From Arbacia lixula (taxonomy: Eukaryota > Echinodermata > Echinoidea > Arbacioida > Arbaciidae): a stretch of DNA of 64,000 nt. This document shows, in pieces, positions 21,483 through 34,100 of the stretch; within the stretch, counting starts at the first letter, position 1; each line of letters starts with the position of its first letter. A program made the translations under genes and the position numbers. The notes beneath the pieces were generated by a model, which did not search any database, was not told the origin of the DNA, and saw only the letters and a list, made by a program, of their open reading frames with translations. The stretch is from NCBI GenBank assembly GCA_963669155.1, contig OZ022577.1, positions 8,816,538-8,880,537 on the forward strand, read 5' to 3'.

Positions 21483-23818
21483 ATGGAAGAGCAACTAGCG
21501 GCTTATCGTGCTCGGAAGGCGAGAGAGAGCGGACAGTCGCGAAACCTGCTCGGCTCGCTCCGGGGAGCAGGAGGCTTGTTTTCCCGCAATCGCGGCAGGA
21601 CGACCGGGGAAGGTCGGAAAAACACACCGACAGATACAGACGCTACAAGTACAACCAACAACGAGAAATCTGAATCTATTCCTGAAAATGACGATTTCGT
21701 GGATGTTACAAAAAATGAGGTATATTTTTAAAGAACTGGGGCGGTATTCCGAAAATCCATAGAGATAAAAATTTTATCTCCCCGAAGATACAATGTCCTT
21801 AAAATATTTTATCTTTGGTATTCCGAAAAATATTTTAGGAAGATTTTAACCAATATTAATGAGCGCATGCACTGCGCTCCTATCCCGGACACAGCCAGTA
21901 ATAAACGTCCTTTCATGTCTTTTGCATACATTAACACTATCATTAACACGAGAAGTTCAAATAAATTATCACAACTTGCCAAGTTCATTAAACTCATAAT
22001 GGCGAAATTTAAGACATAAATTGATCCAAACATTTTTATAGGCCTGTGTTATAAACTGTAATACATTGCTTCTGTGAATACTTGTAAATATTGCAAATAC
22101 TATTACATGTACATGTATTTCGAAACTGTTTTCTTTTCTTTTTCTTAAAGAAAACATATGTGTGTATATATATACATTTATATATATAAATTGTATTGTA
22201 CAAGTTACTATGTATTTCTCATACCTCGAAAGGGGTCGTCAGAAATAATAAATAAACTTCAAACTTCAAACTTCAAACTTCAAACTTCATCAAGTTGATG
22301 GTGTGATGTCATGAAACTGAAAGGGACATTGCGCATCAATGTCTATCAGCGCGCCTTGTTGCATTTGATGCGCCCATGTGCAAACAGTTGAATGCGCGAA
22401 TTATTTTTGCACGTAATGCTATGGGCCTAGGCGCGTGCGTCTGGAGATAAAATTGCTTGGGAGCAGTTTTATCTTTTATCCTAACTTTTTTTCCTAAGTG
22501 CGTTTCAGAATACCGATTTAGCTCATTTGCATAAAATTTTTATCTCGGAGCCTCATTTACATAAAAACTTTATCTCTAGCTCATTTGAATAAAAATTTTA
22601 TCTTTTATTGTAAGTTGGCTTTTCGGAATACGAAAAGATAAAATTTTTCCTAAGTCCCTGAGATACAATAAAATTTTTCCTAAGTTCGTTTTCAGAATAC
22701 CGCCCCTGATCTCTATCTTAAATATATGACACTCTTTGACTTTAGACGTGAATAATTAACGATTTTGCAGACTTTATCAAAAAAGATGGTGTCCCATTAA
22801 GCAATGAAACTCGGCAGGAATTAGAAATAGAAGTGTACCCTAAAAATAATTTGTATGAAATCTCACAGTCATAGAGCTCACAACAATTTTCAGGAAAAAT
22901 GAAAATCCAGCCTTGTCTATGTTTGATCTGCAGGGAGCAATCGTATTGACACTCACGGCGCACGAGGGGAGGCAGAAGTTCTATACGATTTGCTATTCCA
23001 TTTCCATGGTTATAACAAACTTGTTGAATGTACTTTTTTGACCTGCAAAAAGGGACGCCCTTTCTTTGAATAAATGATAGAATTGTGAGAGAAATAGATT
23101 GTCAAGTTTCTAATTTAAAATATGTTTTTCTATGTCGGCTTAATATTGGAAGTCACACATAAACAAATTTAATTTCATATTGACATATTTAACATGTTTC
23201 TTTAAGTTTAACCAAGATCTGATAATTAATGTTGTTGTATTGGTTTTTAAGCTACATAGGCCTATAATTTATATTATGATGTGAATCCGAGTTGTGTCCA
23301 GAACAGATAAATATGGTCTGAACAATACAGATACTAGTTGTAACAGCAAAAGAAGAAAAGCAATATAAAATATGATTGGTTGATGAAGCATTGTACATTA
23401 CAGCCCTATTATGATATGCTTCGGTTAATATTTTAAATCTCATGCTCATCTGCACTGAATTTCTTACCCACAGGAGAGGAGAGAACGTGACAGACCTACA
23501 GGACCACCAATACCAGCTGCTGATAGCTTTCTAGGTCGGGTCATACAGCCCAACAACCTCGTCCACCTTTCACTTAAACTCATCCTTTGGCTTGCGCTAT
23601 TTGGTCTATTTGTCTGCCTCGGCTTCGGAGCAATTTTCATCATCGCCTCGCTCTTCTATGTGATTTATGCGAACATGAGAGGGGAAGGGGAGAAGAGGCC
23701 GGGAGAGAAGAGCGCCTACTCGGTGTTTAATCCGAACTGTGAACGGATCCACGGGACGCTTACAGCGGAGGAGATTGAGAGAGGAATGCTGTATGGGGTT
23801 GGAGGGGCCATGAGGTAG
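21483..23818 (+). CDS. SAYSD1: SAYSvFN domain-containing protein 1 (2 exons)
   Basis: Exon 1 is 21483-21719 (79 codons, ATG in context GAAATGG). Exon 2 is 23474-23818 (114 codons plus TAG). The GT/AG intron falls between codons, giving 193 residues. Exon 2 carries a hydrophobic helix pair region (LKLILWLALFGLFVCLGFG, then a second hydrophobic run to FYVIYANMRG), followed by the diagnostic EKSAYSVFNPNCERIHGTLT, which includes the SAYSvFN motif that names the family. The length is close to human SAYSD1 (about 183 residues), and the MEEQLAAYRARKAR start matches the human MEQRLAEFRAARKR. Known role: an ER membrane protein that recognises UFMylated ribosomes stalled at the translocon. The cytosolic N-terminal half is basic/low-complexity. 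The 1.75-kb intron contains a small DNA transposon. Confidence 0.95.
21738..22706. mobile_element. Non-autonomous DNA transposon in the SAYSD1 intron
   Basis: GGGGCGGTATTCCGAAAA at the left is matched 17/18 by the inverse of the right end. Subterminal AGATAAAATTTT-like motifs recur on both sides. A short (CTTCAAA)n array lies inside at 22258-22288. No transposase frame is visible, and I could not fix a target duplication. Confidence 0.7.
22258..22288. repeat. (CTTCAAA)n short tandem repeat
   Basis: Four to five 7-bp units inside the intronic element. Confidence 0.85.
22775..22970. repeat. Dispersed repeat family C, copy 1
   Basis: Shares TTGTATGAAATCTCACAGTC and the following ATAG-AGCTCA...AGGAAAAATGAAAA layout with copies at 49615-49800 and 59235-59425. 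It is non-coding in all frames I checked. Confidence 0.6.
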
Positions 23819-26800
23819 CATCAACCCCTCTCCTAGGACAAAAGACTCAACATAATTTGCGGGGACTTCAGTACTTGGCAAGCTTGATGTCATCTACTGA
23901 ACACCCTTGACAACTTGACGCACTTCAAAAGGATGTTGGTCTCAGTGACACAGGGGAGCTGAAGGCCCTAATGCTGGATAGGGATGAGTGAAGGGCTGAA
24001 TCAAGCCCCTTGTTGTTGTCTTGGCTAAGCTGCACCCTAGCATTGCATCAAACACTTTGTGCACTGTAGCCTCTGTTCACAGGGGCTTTTTCCTACATTG
24101 AAAGTGTTGTATTTTTAACAAAACTTGCTGGTATGTCAAAAACTGGCCCAATAGATGCAGGTCAACAGTAATGGATCATTAAGGATGTTAAAACATAGCT
24201 TTGTTTTCAGCTTACCCCCATAAGGGTTAAATCACCCGAAGCCCGCAACATCCCCCCCGCCCCCCATGTATTTTTTCACTGCCTCCCCCTGCGCCAGATA
24301 AGTAGCTGCTCTCTATGATTTGTGGAGACAAATTTTATTTGCAACACTGTAACAGTGGCAGGTTTCTCAAAACAATGGCAAAGCTAAGAGTTCTAAAAGA
24401 TATATCTTGACTTGGTTTCCACTACTTGGAAGCAGATGACTAAAATCAAAAGCATGAAAGAAGAACAATGAATTAATCATCAAGCCATCTATAGAATAAT
24501 CAATGTTTATCAGTTAAACTATTCTCATATTTCAATTTTGTCAACATTTCATCCTGATAGGGCTTCTGAAAGAACATGCAATGTAGTACAGTGAAATTTG
24601 TGTATAAAGACTGCTTGAGGGAGACAAGAAGTGTGGTCTTTATAAGCAAGTGGTCTTTATGTACAGGTTACTTTGATACAGTTTTCGATGAGAAATGTTG
24701 TTCAAGGAAACAATAAATGCAGTCTTTATAGTTATTGGATAACTATCGGCTAGTATACATTTGTTACCTTATAATTATTTTTGTATTTCATGGTACATAC
24801 ATGTACATGTTCAAATCCAAAATCTCTATACAAGTCTGTAACTGTTGGTTGTATGTACAATATTCTTCCTTTGTATAGCACTTTAAAAGTGCACCATGCA
24901 ATCAAGTTTGTATTTCAAGAGGAAGTAATTCTCATAATGCTTTTTGTAGCAACTGTCAGTGTATTTACTTAGGCAGACATGGAGTGTTATCTTATTAAGA
25001 AATTGTGCACACAAATTCAGTACAGACACAGATAATCCCTTTGTTTGGAAAGGTTATCTGGAGTGGTAAATATATGTAGTGTGATAGTGGCACTTGTCTT
25101 ATGATTCCCACAGAACACATATACCTGTACAGGGCTCGTTAGATAGGACAGAACAGGTGGTAGATCTTTTTCCCCCTCCCCCTCTCTTTATGTAAATGTT
25201 TGTCTCTGGATCTCCACATCTCTCTCTTTCTGTCCCTTTTTAATATCTACAGATCTATGCCATCCAAGAATTTTGAATACAATACATGTATTGGAGAATC
25301 TTACACTTTGCAGATTTGCAGAGAAACATTTCCAAATTGATTACCAGTACTTTGATTCCATTTGGGTGTGGGGGGGGGGGGGGGGGTGGGGGGGATTTTG
25401 TTTTTTGTAAGATTCATATTGGTTTTCTAAAAGTATTTTATTTCAAAGCAAAGCTAGTAAAACTTTTAAGGAGATATTTAGATATCGGATATATGTATAA
25501 TTGCCAAATAATACCCATTCTTGAAAAACATGCAGGAAATTTCCTTTCTTGTGAATTTAATCAATTACATAAAGAGTACATGTAAAAGCATTTAAGATTG
25601 ATCTTATGTACTGGAGTTGCCAATTTTTTTTGCTTTTGTCATCATTTTTGTTTCACATGTAAAAGATAAACGTTGTACAAACTGGGATATGGTACATGTA
25701 CTCTATCTAACTCTGTTATCCATCTCAAATTAAAAATAATTGGAAATGAAACATCAATAAATCTGGGCTTGTTCTTTGTCTGTTGGCTAGGAAAGTGTTC
25801 ACAGGGAGACATACAGTGTACCATTATCACATCAAATGAAAAGCAAATGCACAAAAGTACACAAGGTTGTTGTATGTTTATAGTTTTATTATTTCATATA
25901 TTTCTATTTCCATACATAATATATGTAAAATACAGTTTACATGAATTCAAACTAGTGTTTGCTTGAAGTATTTGTACAAAAGTGATTCAATTGAGTATTA
26001 ACATTGGAAAAAATGCCAATATTCCCAATAGCCTGTTTGTCAGGCAAGGGAACATATTCTTGTCAAGTCACAAAAAACATTACTGTTGCTGAAAAAAAAC
26101 CTTTTTTTTCCTTCGTAGAACTGAAAATAAACAATCTATTTTTTTTTTAAAAGGGAAACAATACTGTATATTTTGCCATGTGAAGTGTTTTCAGACCCAA
26201 GACCAAAATGTAATTGAACAACTAATACAAAATATATACTGAATACACATTCAATATTTAGTTCAGGAATAACAATCTGCTAATTTGATAAATGAACTAC
26301 CAAAAAAAAACTACAAAGTTTGTAAAATCTGCACATTGTTTGAAATAAATAAGTTCTGAAAATCCATCAATCAAACCTATATTTTCAACATCAATGCATT
26401 GAAAACTGATGTTGTATGCAACATGGACAAGACCAAACTTTCACAATTTCTATTTTTCTGTCATTTTCTCATGCATGCATGCTTTAATACAGATGTATAA
26501 ATCTGTAATCGATTGTCATTCACATTGACTGGGCATCAAAGTTCATGCAAGACACATTATTCAGTGCCCCATTGGTGTAAAAAGGAAGATGTCAGCCTTC
26601 ATAGTTCACTTCATCATCCTAAAAGTGGAAAGGTACAGTATGTATTTTTCCAAACCTAACAGCACCTTGGCATTAAATACCATGATCGCAGCTCACATGA
26701 ATAAATTCTGGATTCATAATTCGGTATTTCCTAAAAAGAATGTTCACTAAACATAAACTAGTTGCAAATCAATAGTAGAGCGAGAAAAAGGAGCAGTTGT

Positions 26801-28116
26801 TCCTATTCTGGAATAAATTGTAGCAATACAAGTTCAAACTTTAGAAAAAGATTGATTTACATGTATGTATTTCATGTATGCTGACGTTGAGGCATTGTGG
26901 AAGGATTACACTTGAAAAATTTAATTTGTGACATTTCCGTGATAAGCAATGTATGTCAACATTAAGCATATTTCAACATTGATATGATCACCATGATTGT
27001 GTGACCGTCAACCACCCTTCGTTATCTTCAATAGAGAAATATGATCAATAAATTAACTGATTGTGTTGGCCTCCTTTTTGAAACAAATTTTTAAAACAGA
27101 TCTCTTATAGTAAAGTTGATATCACATTTACTCACAGAAAAATGCCAAGTTTATTCAACAGCATATCCAAGGTAGAGAGGAGTAGTGGTAAGCCCAAACT
27201 CTAGCTCAAGAACTTTGTTTTCAATTTACTTCCATTCTATAGAATTTCATCCGTTATCATGAAGTACGAGCAACTGATATTTAAATATCGACCAGCAAAT
27301 AGCACTGGAGCGTGGCCAACTCAGTTTCAATAGGTAACCACATAAGCCCATATTGTTTTGTTATCTGCTTGCCCCACAATGCAGCACACTCCATGTTGTT
27401 ACCCATGGGAACTGAGTTGGCCACAGTCTGTGTATACATGGCTCTGGTGCAGCTGCAAAATTAAACTCTAAACATAGTTGGCTACTATGTCATGGCTCTC
27501 TGTGATTACCAAAGCTTATTTTAGCAAAGCTTAAATATGTAAAAACTGGCAGTAAATGTCTCGTACCTTTTCCAGTCTTTGAGCATTTGGGCAGAAGTGA
27601 AAGTTCATTCCCATTAATACCCCATTAAATTTAACAGCAATAGAGAGCATTGCTTTAACACTCACACATTCTTTCATTGCTTTAAAGTTTATCTAAATTC
27701 ATCGAATGTCACATTTTAGAAGATTCTCTCTCTTTCAATAATGATCAAATTCTGTTTTTTTCAATGTATTGGAAATGTTTTGTTGTGTAAAGCAGTTTGA
27801 CATTCCAATGCACATGTAAATATTGCTGCTGATGTACAAAATATCAAATAAACGTGGAATGTACTGAATTTCTGGCAACTCCTTGTCACTACACATTAGT
27901 CTTAAAGAGAGCATTGTACAAAAAAATCTTCAGAATAACTTTAAGTAACACATCAGTTGGCACAGAAATAATAGAAATAGATTCCATCTTTATATAGAAA
28001 AGTTCATTTCCAGTTTAGTATAAACAATCAAAAATAATTGTGTAACGTTGTATTGAATACATATTGATAAAATCTGGAATCTGCACATGAAGCCGAGGGG
28101 GGGGGGGGGGACTTAA
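23819..28116. other. Convergent 3' region between SAYSD1 and COG2
   Basis: Presumed 3' UTRs and intergenic DNA. It is AT-rich, with scattered AATAAA-like words on both strands and poly-G runs at 25370-25394 and 28097-28110. No protein-like frame or RNA gene was recognised. Confidence 0.5.
25370..25394. repeat. Poly-G run
   Basis: About 25 nt of G interrupted by one T. Confidence 0.85.
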
Positions 28117-31100
28117 TCAGGTGGACGATGATGATTGATTTACTGCAGCTTCTACAAGTTCACTCAGCTCCTGGAAAGTGCTCAGTTCGGTTGCAGCCAC
28201 ACCCAGCGCCGCAATCTGTAATGCACAAGAAGAAACGGAAGGAAATTTGAAACATTTGATTGGAACATGAAGGATGTTACAAGCTAATCACAAGAAAAAA
28301 AATGAAATGTGAATTTGTAGAGAAGTTCATGAAAAAAATCACCCCATCTGTAAATGATGTTCTCATAGAGAATCAGCATTTTCCCAAGCTAAAATTACTG
28401 ATTTTGCTCCATGATTTAATTTGATGAAGTAAACGTGTTACGTTTGAGTAGCTTCAAAGGTACCGGTATTGTAGCTCAGAGAAACAGAGCAGCACTAGAA
28501 CTAAAGGTGCCATCTGTATCACCATCATAATGTTGAGCACTTGACCTTCAACAGATCCCTTACACAAAGGGTCCAGCATTGTTCCTATAAACCAAGTTTG
28601 AAAGTTTATGGTTTTGTTATCGTTTCATCTGTAGACTATGCAGACAAAGGACACATCAAACAATCCGTAAGAAATGTGAAAAAAGCAACTGTCCACGATA
28701 CAGCACATGTTTACCTCATTGCTCAAGTAGCCCAAGTTTTTAAAGTTTTTATTTTTGTTCTTGTTTCATCTGTAGTCTATGTATACAAGGGGAGGGAGAT
28801 GCATCAAATACTTTAAGAAAAATGTGAATAGCAACTCTCTAGGAAACAGCTTTCATGGTCAAACTGACCAACTCCCTTACCTCCTGACCGTAGAACCTGA
28901 CGTCCAGCACCAGCTGCAGCCTGATCTTGTCGTCGTCGCTCATCCCCTGACCGGCCGGGGCTGCTGCAGCCCCCGTCTTCTTGAGAGCCTTCAGCCGCTT
29001 CAGACTGTCCTCCATCTTCTTAACCGAGGTCAGCAGCTCAGAGCTGATGCCCAGATATCTGGAGGGGTACAGTGTGGAGGTTACTCTTACACTTTGTGCC
29101 ACATGTGTATGTACACAAGTCTCATAGAACAGCAGGTTATATGGCAAACAAAGGGTTTAAAACTCGTACAACATTAGTATTGTAACTCACTAATGACTGG
29201 CTGATTTTAAAGTAAGAAGGATTTTTTTTTTTAAATCAAGTTCATATAATAAAACTGAACTTACATTTGAATGCAAATTGCAATAACTTAAGAACACAAT
29301 TTATCGCAAAATGTTGTACCAATTTGAGCATTTAATGTGCAAATGACGCATTTCCCATGTGTTGCCAATTTGAAGATTCAAGGGAGCAATTCATCCTTCT
29401 TTCACTTTGAAAAAAATCTCTACAAATGAGACACATAATGAATGAATTCAGGGGCAGTTTTAGTGATCATGAGACCCTTTGTGGGGGCTCACTTGTCATA
29501 AGCCTCCTGCGTGAAATTTGTTTTATTCCCACAGTCCCCACCCACTCACTCCTTTGTGATGTTTGTGACCACACCCTTTGTCCACTCGTGCCTCCTGCTC
29601 TCAGAGAGGACTGCCCGGTGCTCCTCAACGAACGTCTGCAGTGGCTTCAAGGTGCTGCTCACGTAGCTCGAAGGCTTGCTCGGAACCTGGAAGAGAGAGA
29701 GGTAGAAATGAGACAATCTTTTGTTTCTGCCAAACCCCATGTTATTTTTAATTTCTAAATATTCCATGTGCCTCTCTGAGAGATAATCTACAACAGATAT
29801 ATGAAATGAAACTAAGAACCTCTGCTGGGTCTCACCTCTCTGTTCGTGCGCCGGTACAGCCGAGGAATGTCATTAGCTCCCTTGAGATGCACCACACAGA
29901 GAGCGCCAACTTCCCGTGTCACATGACCCCCCACAGCAGTCACATGGGTGCCGATCGCCTCCGCACTATCAGTCAGCGCGTCTGGATAATGGAGAGAGAT
30001 GAAAATGAAGAGATGCTAGGTCCACTGAGCTGACTTAACCTTTTCATTATTGTTGGCAATAAAGATGTGTGGTCAATGTTCTATTCAAGGCTTGGTAGTA
30101 AGAGGGTTAAAGGGAACCCTGGTCCTGTGCCTGAATTGGTGCAATAGGTTTGGATCCCTCAACACATTTGCTATCTACAATAGACCTGAGGCATGCTTTA
30201 GAGTCCAAACAGGAATGTGGGATGGGAGATACCAGAATGGTGAAGAGAAGAGCAAAATGACAATCATCATCATTTACAACATAGATGAGGAGTCACTGAC
30301 TCACCTTCTAGGACAGAGAACTCTGTGCAGTTGACTAGCAGTAACTTGGGCTTCATGTGATGCTCAAACACACTAGGGAGCTACAGAAAGGAGACATGAA
30401 AGAAAAATGAACACTGCAAGCTTATGTTAAACATTTTGAGTAAAGTTATGATCACACATTCAATTGGCTTCTCCCTTTACAGGTGTTTCATGACATTCAT
30501 ATTTCTCATAGTTTTCTAAATGTAACTAATAAAACAACAAGGCATTAGCAATATTGTGTCTCGCCCACTTGCGAAAATAACCAGAAATATCGCGATCTCC
30601 GTTGCTACGCAAAAGAAAACTGAAACAAACAAATAAGCAACTTTAAACAGACAACATCAAAATCAGGTGCAAAATAGTGACTTTGAATAAATTTGCATAA
30701 ATGTGCATGAGTAATGTTTGCCTAAATCTACATCAGTAATGCTCACACATGCTCACACAATTCTGTGCACAAGTTAGGAAGCCTTCACCAAGAGTCTTGC
30801 AAGTAAACTTTAATGTATGACCTCAAATGACCTTTGACCATATCATGTGACCTCTTACAGGACAATAACATGCAGGTGCCCCCAGTGCATCCATCATCCA
30901 AGTTTGATTGCCATTGTAGCAACATGTGATGAGTTATGTGTGATAAGAGAGTTTTGCAAGTAAACTTTAACGTATGACCTCAAATGACCTTTGACCTTAT
31001 CCTGTGACCTCCAACGGTACCATAACATGAAGGTACCCCCAGTGCATCTATGACCCAAGTTAGGTTGTAATCCAAGCAACCTATGTGAAGTTATTTGTCA

Positions 31101-34100
31101 AAAGAGAGTCTTGCAGGTAAACTTTAACGTATGACCTCAAATGACCTTTGACCTTATCCTGTGACCTCCAACAGCACCATAACATGTAGGTACCCCCAGT
31201 GCATCTATGACCCAAGTTAGGTTGTAATCCAAGCAACCCATGTGAAGTTATTTGTCAAAAGAGAGTCTTGCAGGTAAACTTTAACGTATGACCTCAAATG
31301 ACCTTTGACCTTATCCTGTGACCTCCAACGGTACCATAACATGAAGGTACCCCCAGTGCATCTATGAACCAAGTTAGGTTGTAATCCAAGCAACCCATGT
31401 GAAGTTATTTGTCAAAAGAGAGTCTTGCAGGTAAACTTTAACGTATGACCTCAAATGACCTTTGACCTTATCCTGTGACCTCCAACGGCACCATAACATG
31501 AAGGTACCCCCAGTGCATCTATGACCCAAGTGAGGTTGTAATCCAAGCAACCTATGTGAAGTTATTTGTCAAAAGAGAGTCTTGCAGGTAAACTTTAACG
31601 TATGACCTCAAATGACCTTTGACCTTATCCTGTGACCTCCAACGCCACCATAACATGAAGGTACCCCCAGTGCATCTATGACCCAAGTTAGGTTGTAATC
31701 CAAGCAACCCATGTGAAGTTATGGATCATAAGAGAGTCTTGCAGGTAAACTTTAACATTTGTGACGGACGACGGACGGACGACGGACGGACGACGGACGG
31801 ACGACGGACGGACGCCATTTGGATCCCTTAGTCTCGCCTTCACCTCCGGTGGGCGAGACAAAAATTAAGAATGGACAGTCGAATGTATTTGTTTTAATCA
31901 GAACAAAGCTAATTTTCTTTAAAAGCAGAGAGAGAGTGAGGGAGAAAGAAAGAGAGAAAGAGAAATAGAAAAGAGAGAGAGAATGAAGGGGGTATACAGA
32001 GAGCAAAAAAAAGAGAATGAGAAAGAGAGTGAAAGAGAAAGAGAGTGATAGAAAGAGAAAGGGGAGGGATAAGAAGACATCAGTGCAGACATTCCTCCTT
32101 GTTGGACTGTTGAGGTCTCTTTAACCCTTAACGTGTCCCCAAAATACTGCTCTATATAATTTGTGTGTAGTATGTGTGCAAAAATACACCAGTGGCACAT
32201 AACAAATTAAAATTCGCTTCCAACTTGCACAACTTAATATACTTTCTGTCCAAACCTACCTGAAGAGAGATGCCATCTATATCCGCCACCATGTTAACCA
32301 GCTGGGCCAGTGTGACAGGAGGGGGTGGGGGTGGGGTTTGGGGCATAGTGGGGCGCTCTCCTGCGTCCCCTTCAGCCATGGGCTCCACTTTGGCCGCCCG
32401 CTTCCTCAGCTCCTCAGCTGCTTTCCTCCCTTCCTCTGTGATCTTATCAGGGTGACATAAGTTTTTTTTTAAAGTTTTTATTGCTTCAATATTTCAATGC
32501 AACATATTATTTATAAGACATAAGTTTTTTTTAAAGTTTTTATTGCTTCAATATTTCAATGCAACATATCATTTATAAAATTCCTTAATTTATTACAAAA
32601 TATAATTTGGCGCAATAATGTGAAGACATCAGAGTACATACATCAATATATAACATATAACTAATAACAGATGAAAATTAGATGAGATTCTTCTATTTCT
32701 CTTAATTAATATACAATCTGTTTTTCCCAGATGCCACGTGACAGAAGTTCATCAAGTTTTCAGAGGGTGTCGCAAAAAGAGGTAATCTTACTTCATTGGG
32801 CACAACTTTCAGTCAAACAAACTTTGTTGAATGTACTGCCAGCTTTGGGCAGCACATCATTTCCACCAGCTCAAATGTTTGTCACAGATACATCATGTGA
32901 GAATATGTATTGAGTACAGCTGCAATGGCCATAAAATTATTTTCAAAAACATAATTTCCTTTTCTTCTCCACCAATGAAAGAGCCCTACTCAGCCCCACC
33001 AAAATAGCCTTGTTCCAACAATTCAAATTCTGCACAATTTAAATAAAAATATACATCTTATAGAATATACTGCAACTTGTACCATTCTGTTTCTTCTTCT
33101 TCAGCTTTATCAATATGATTTTATCTATCAAGGGAAATGACCCTTTCCCAGCAAAATACAGAACAGGCAATTGTTTCTTACCTCTGCTCGGTAGACCTCG
33201 TCCACCCAGACGGAGTATCTGGAGAGCAGCTGCAGGGTCAGCTTCCAGAACCGGTGACAGAGTGGCGTCAGGAAGACGTTGTCATGCCAACAGTGCTGAA
33301 GACACTCCCACAGAACCTGACTACATAGCAGCTGAAACTTGGCCTCGGCTTTTCAGTAGAAATAACACAAAGGAAAGAAATGCAGGTGTTACTCTTGCAT
33401 GAAATTATTCACATCTCAAGTAACATTGTAGCAATATTTCTATATTATTAAAATTTAGGTTGGCTTAGTTGTTGAAAGAAAATACAACTCTTTGATACCA
33501 GATCAATGCACTCATCACAAAAAAAACACTCATGTTAATTATTGTCAGACATGAATTAATCACATGTAAAGAGTAGATTATCCAAGCATGTCATCTGTGC
33601 TGTTTTGGTAATGTGATTGCCTCTTGTGCGTGTGTTTGTGTGTTCCTTCTACCCTTCTACCCTGGTCTCATTTCTGCATCAGCCATACGCAGACATTACA
33701 CAAAGCAGCATTTGATCTGGCACAGGAGAAGTTAACTCTTTGTATGCCACTATAACATTTCTGAACCAGTAATACACACAAATCTAAAAGAGCAGCATTT
33801 TATTTGGCACAGGAGGAGTTAAAGCTGATCTATTGGACCCAGCTGGTGAGAGTCTGCCATCTATGTACATACCTGGTGCAGCATTGAATGGAGTAAGGAG
33901 AGCAGCCTCCAACTGACCAGCAATCTCCTGGAATCTAGGAGGATGATCGGACACACAAGAAGAACTCACATTACTACCAGGATGACAGGAAGTCTCATCC
34001 GTGGAATAAAAATGGAATACTTATATTGCTTCTCAAATAAAAAAAATACAACATTATTACCTCTAGTAGTATAGACAAAATGGTGCTAACGCATTTTCGC

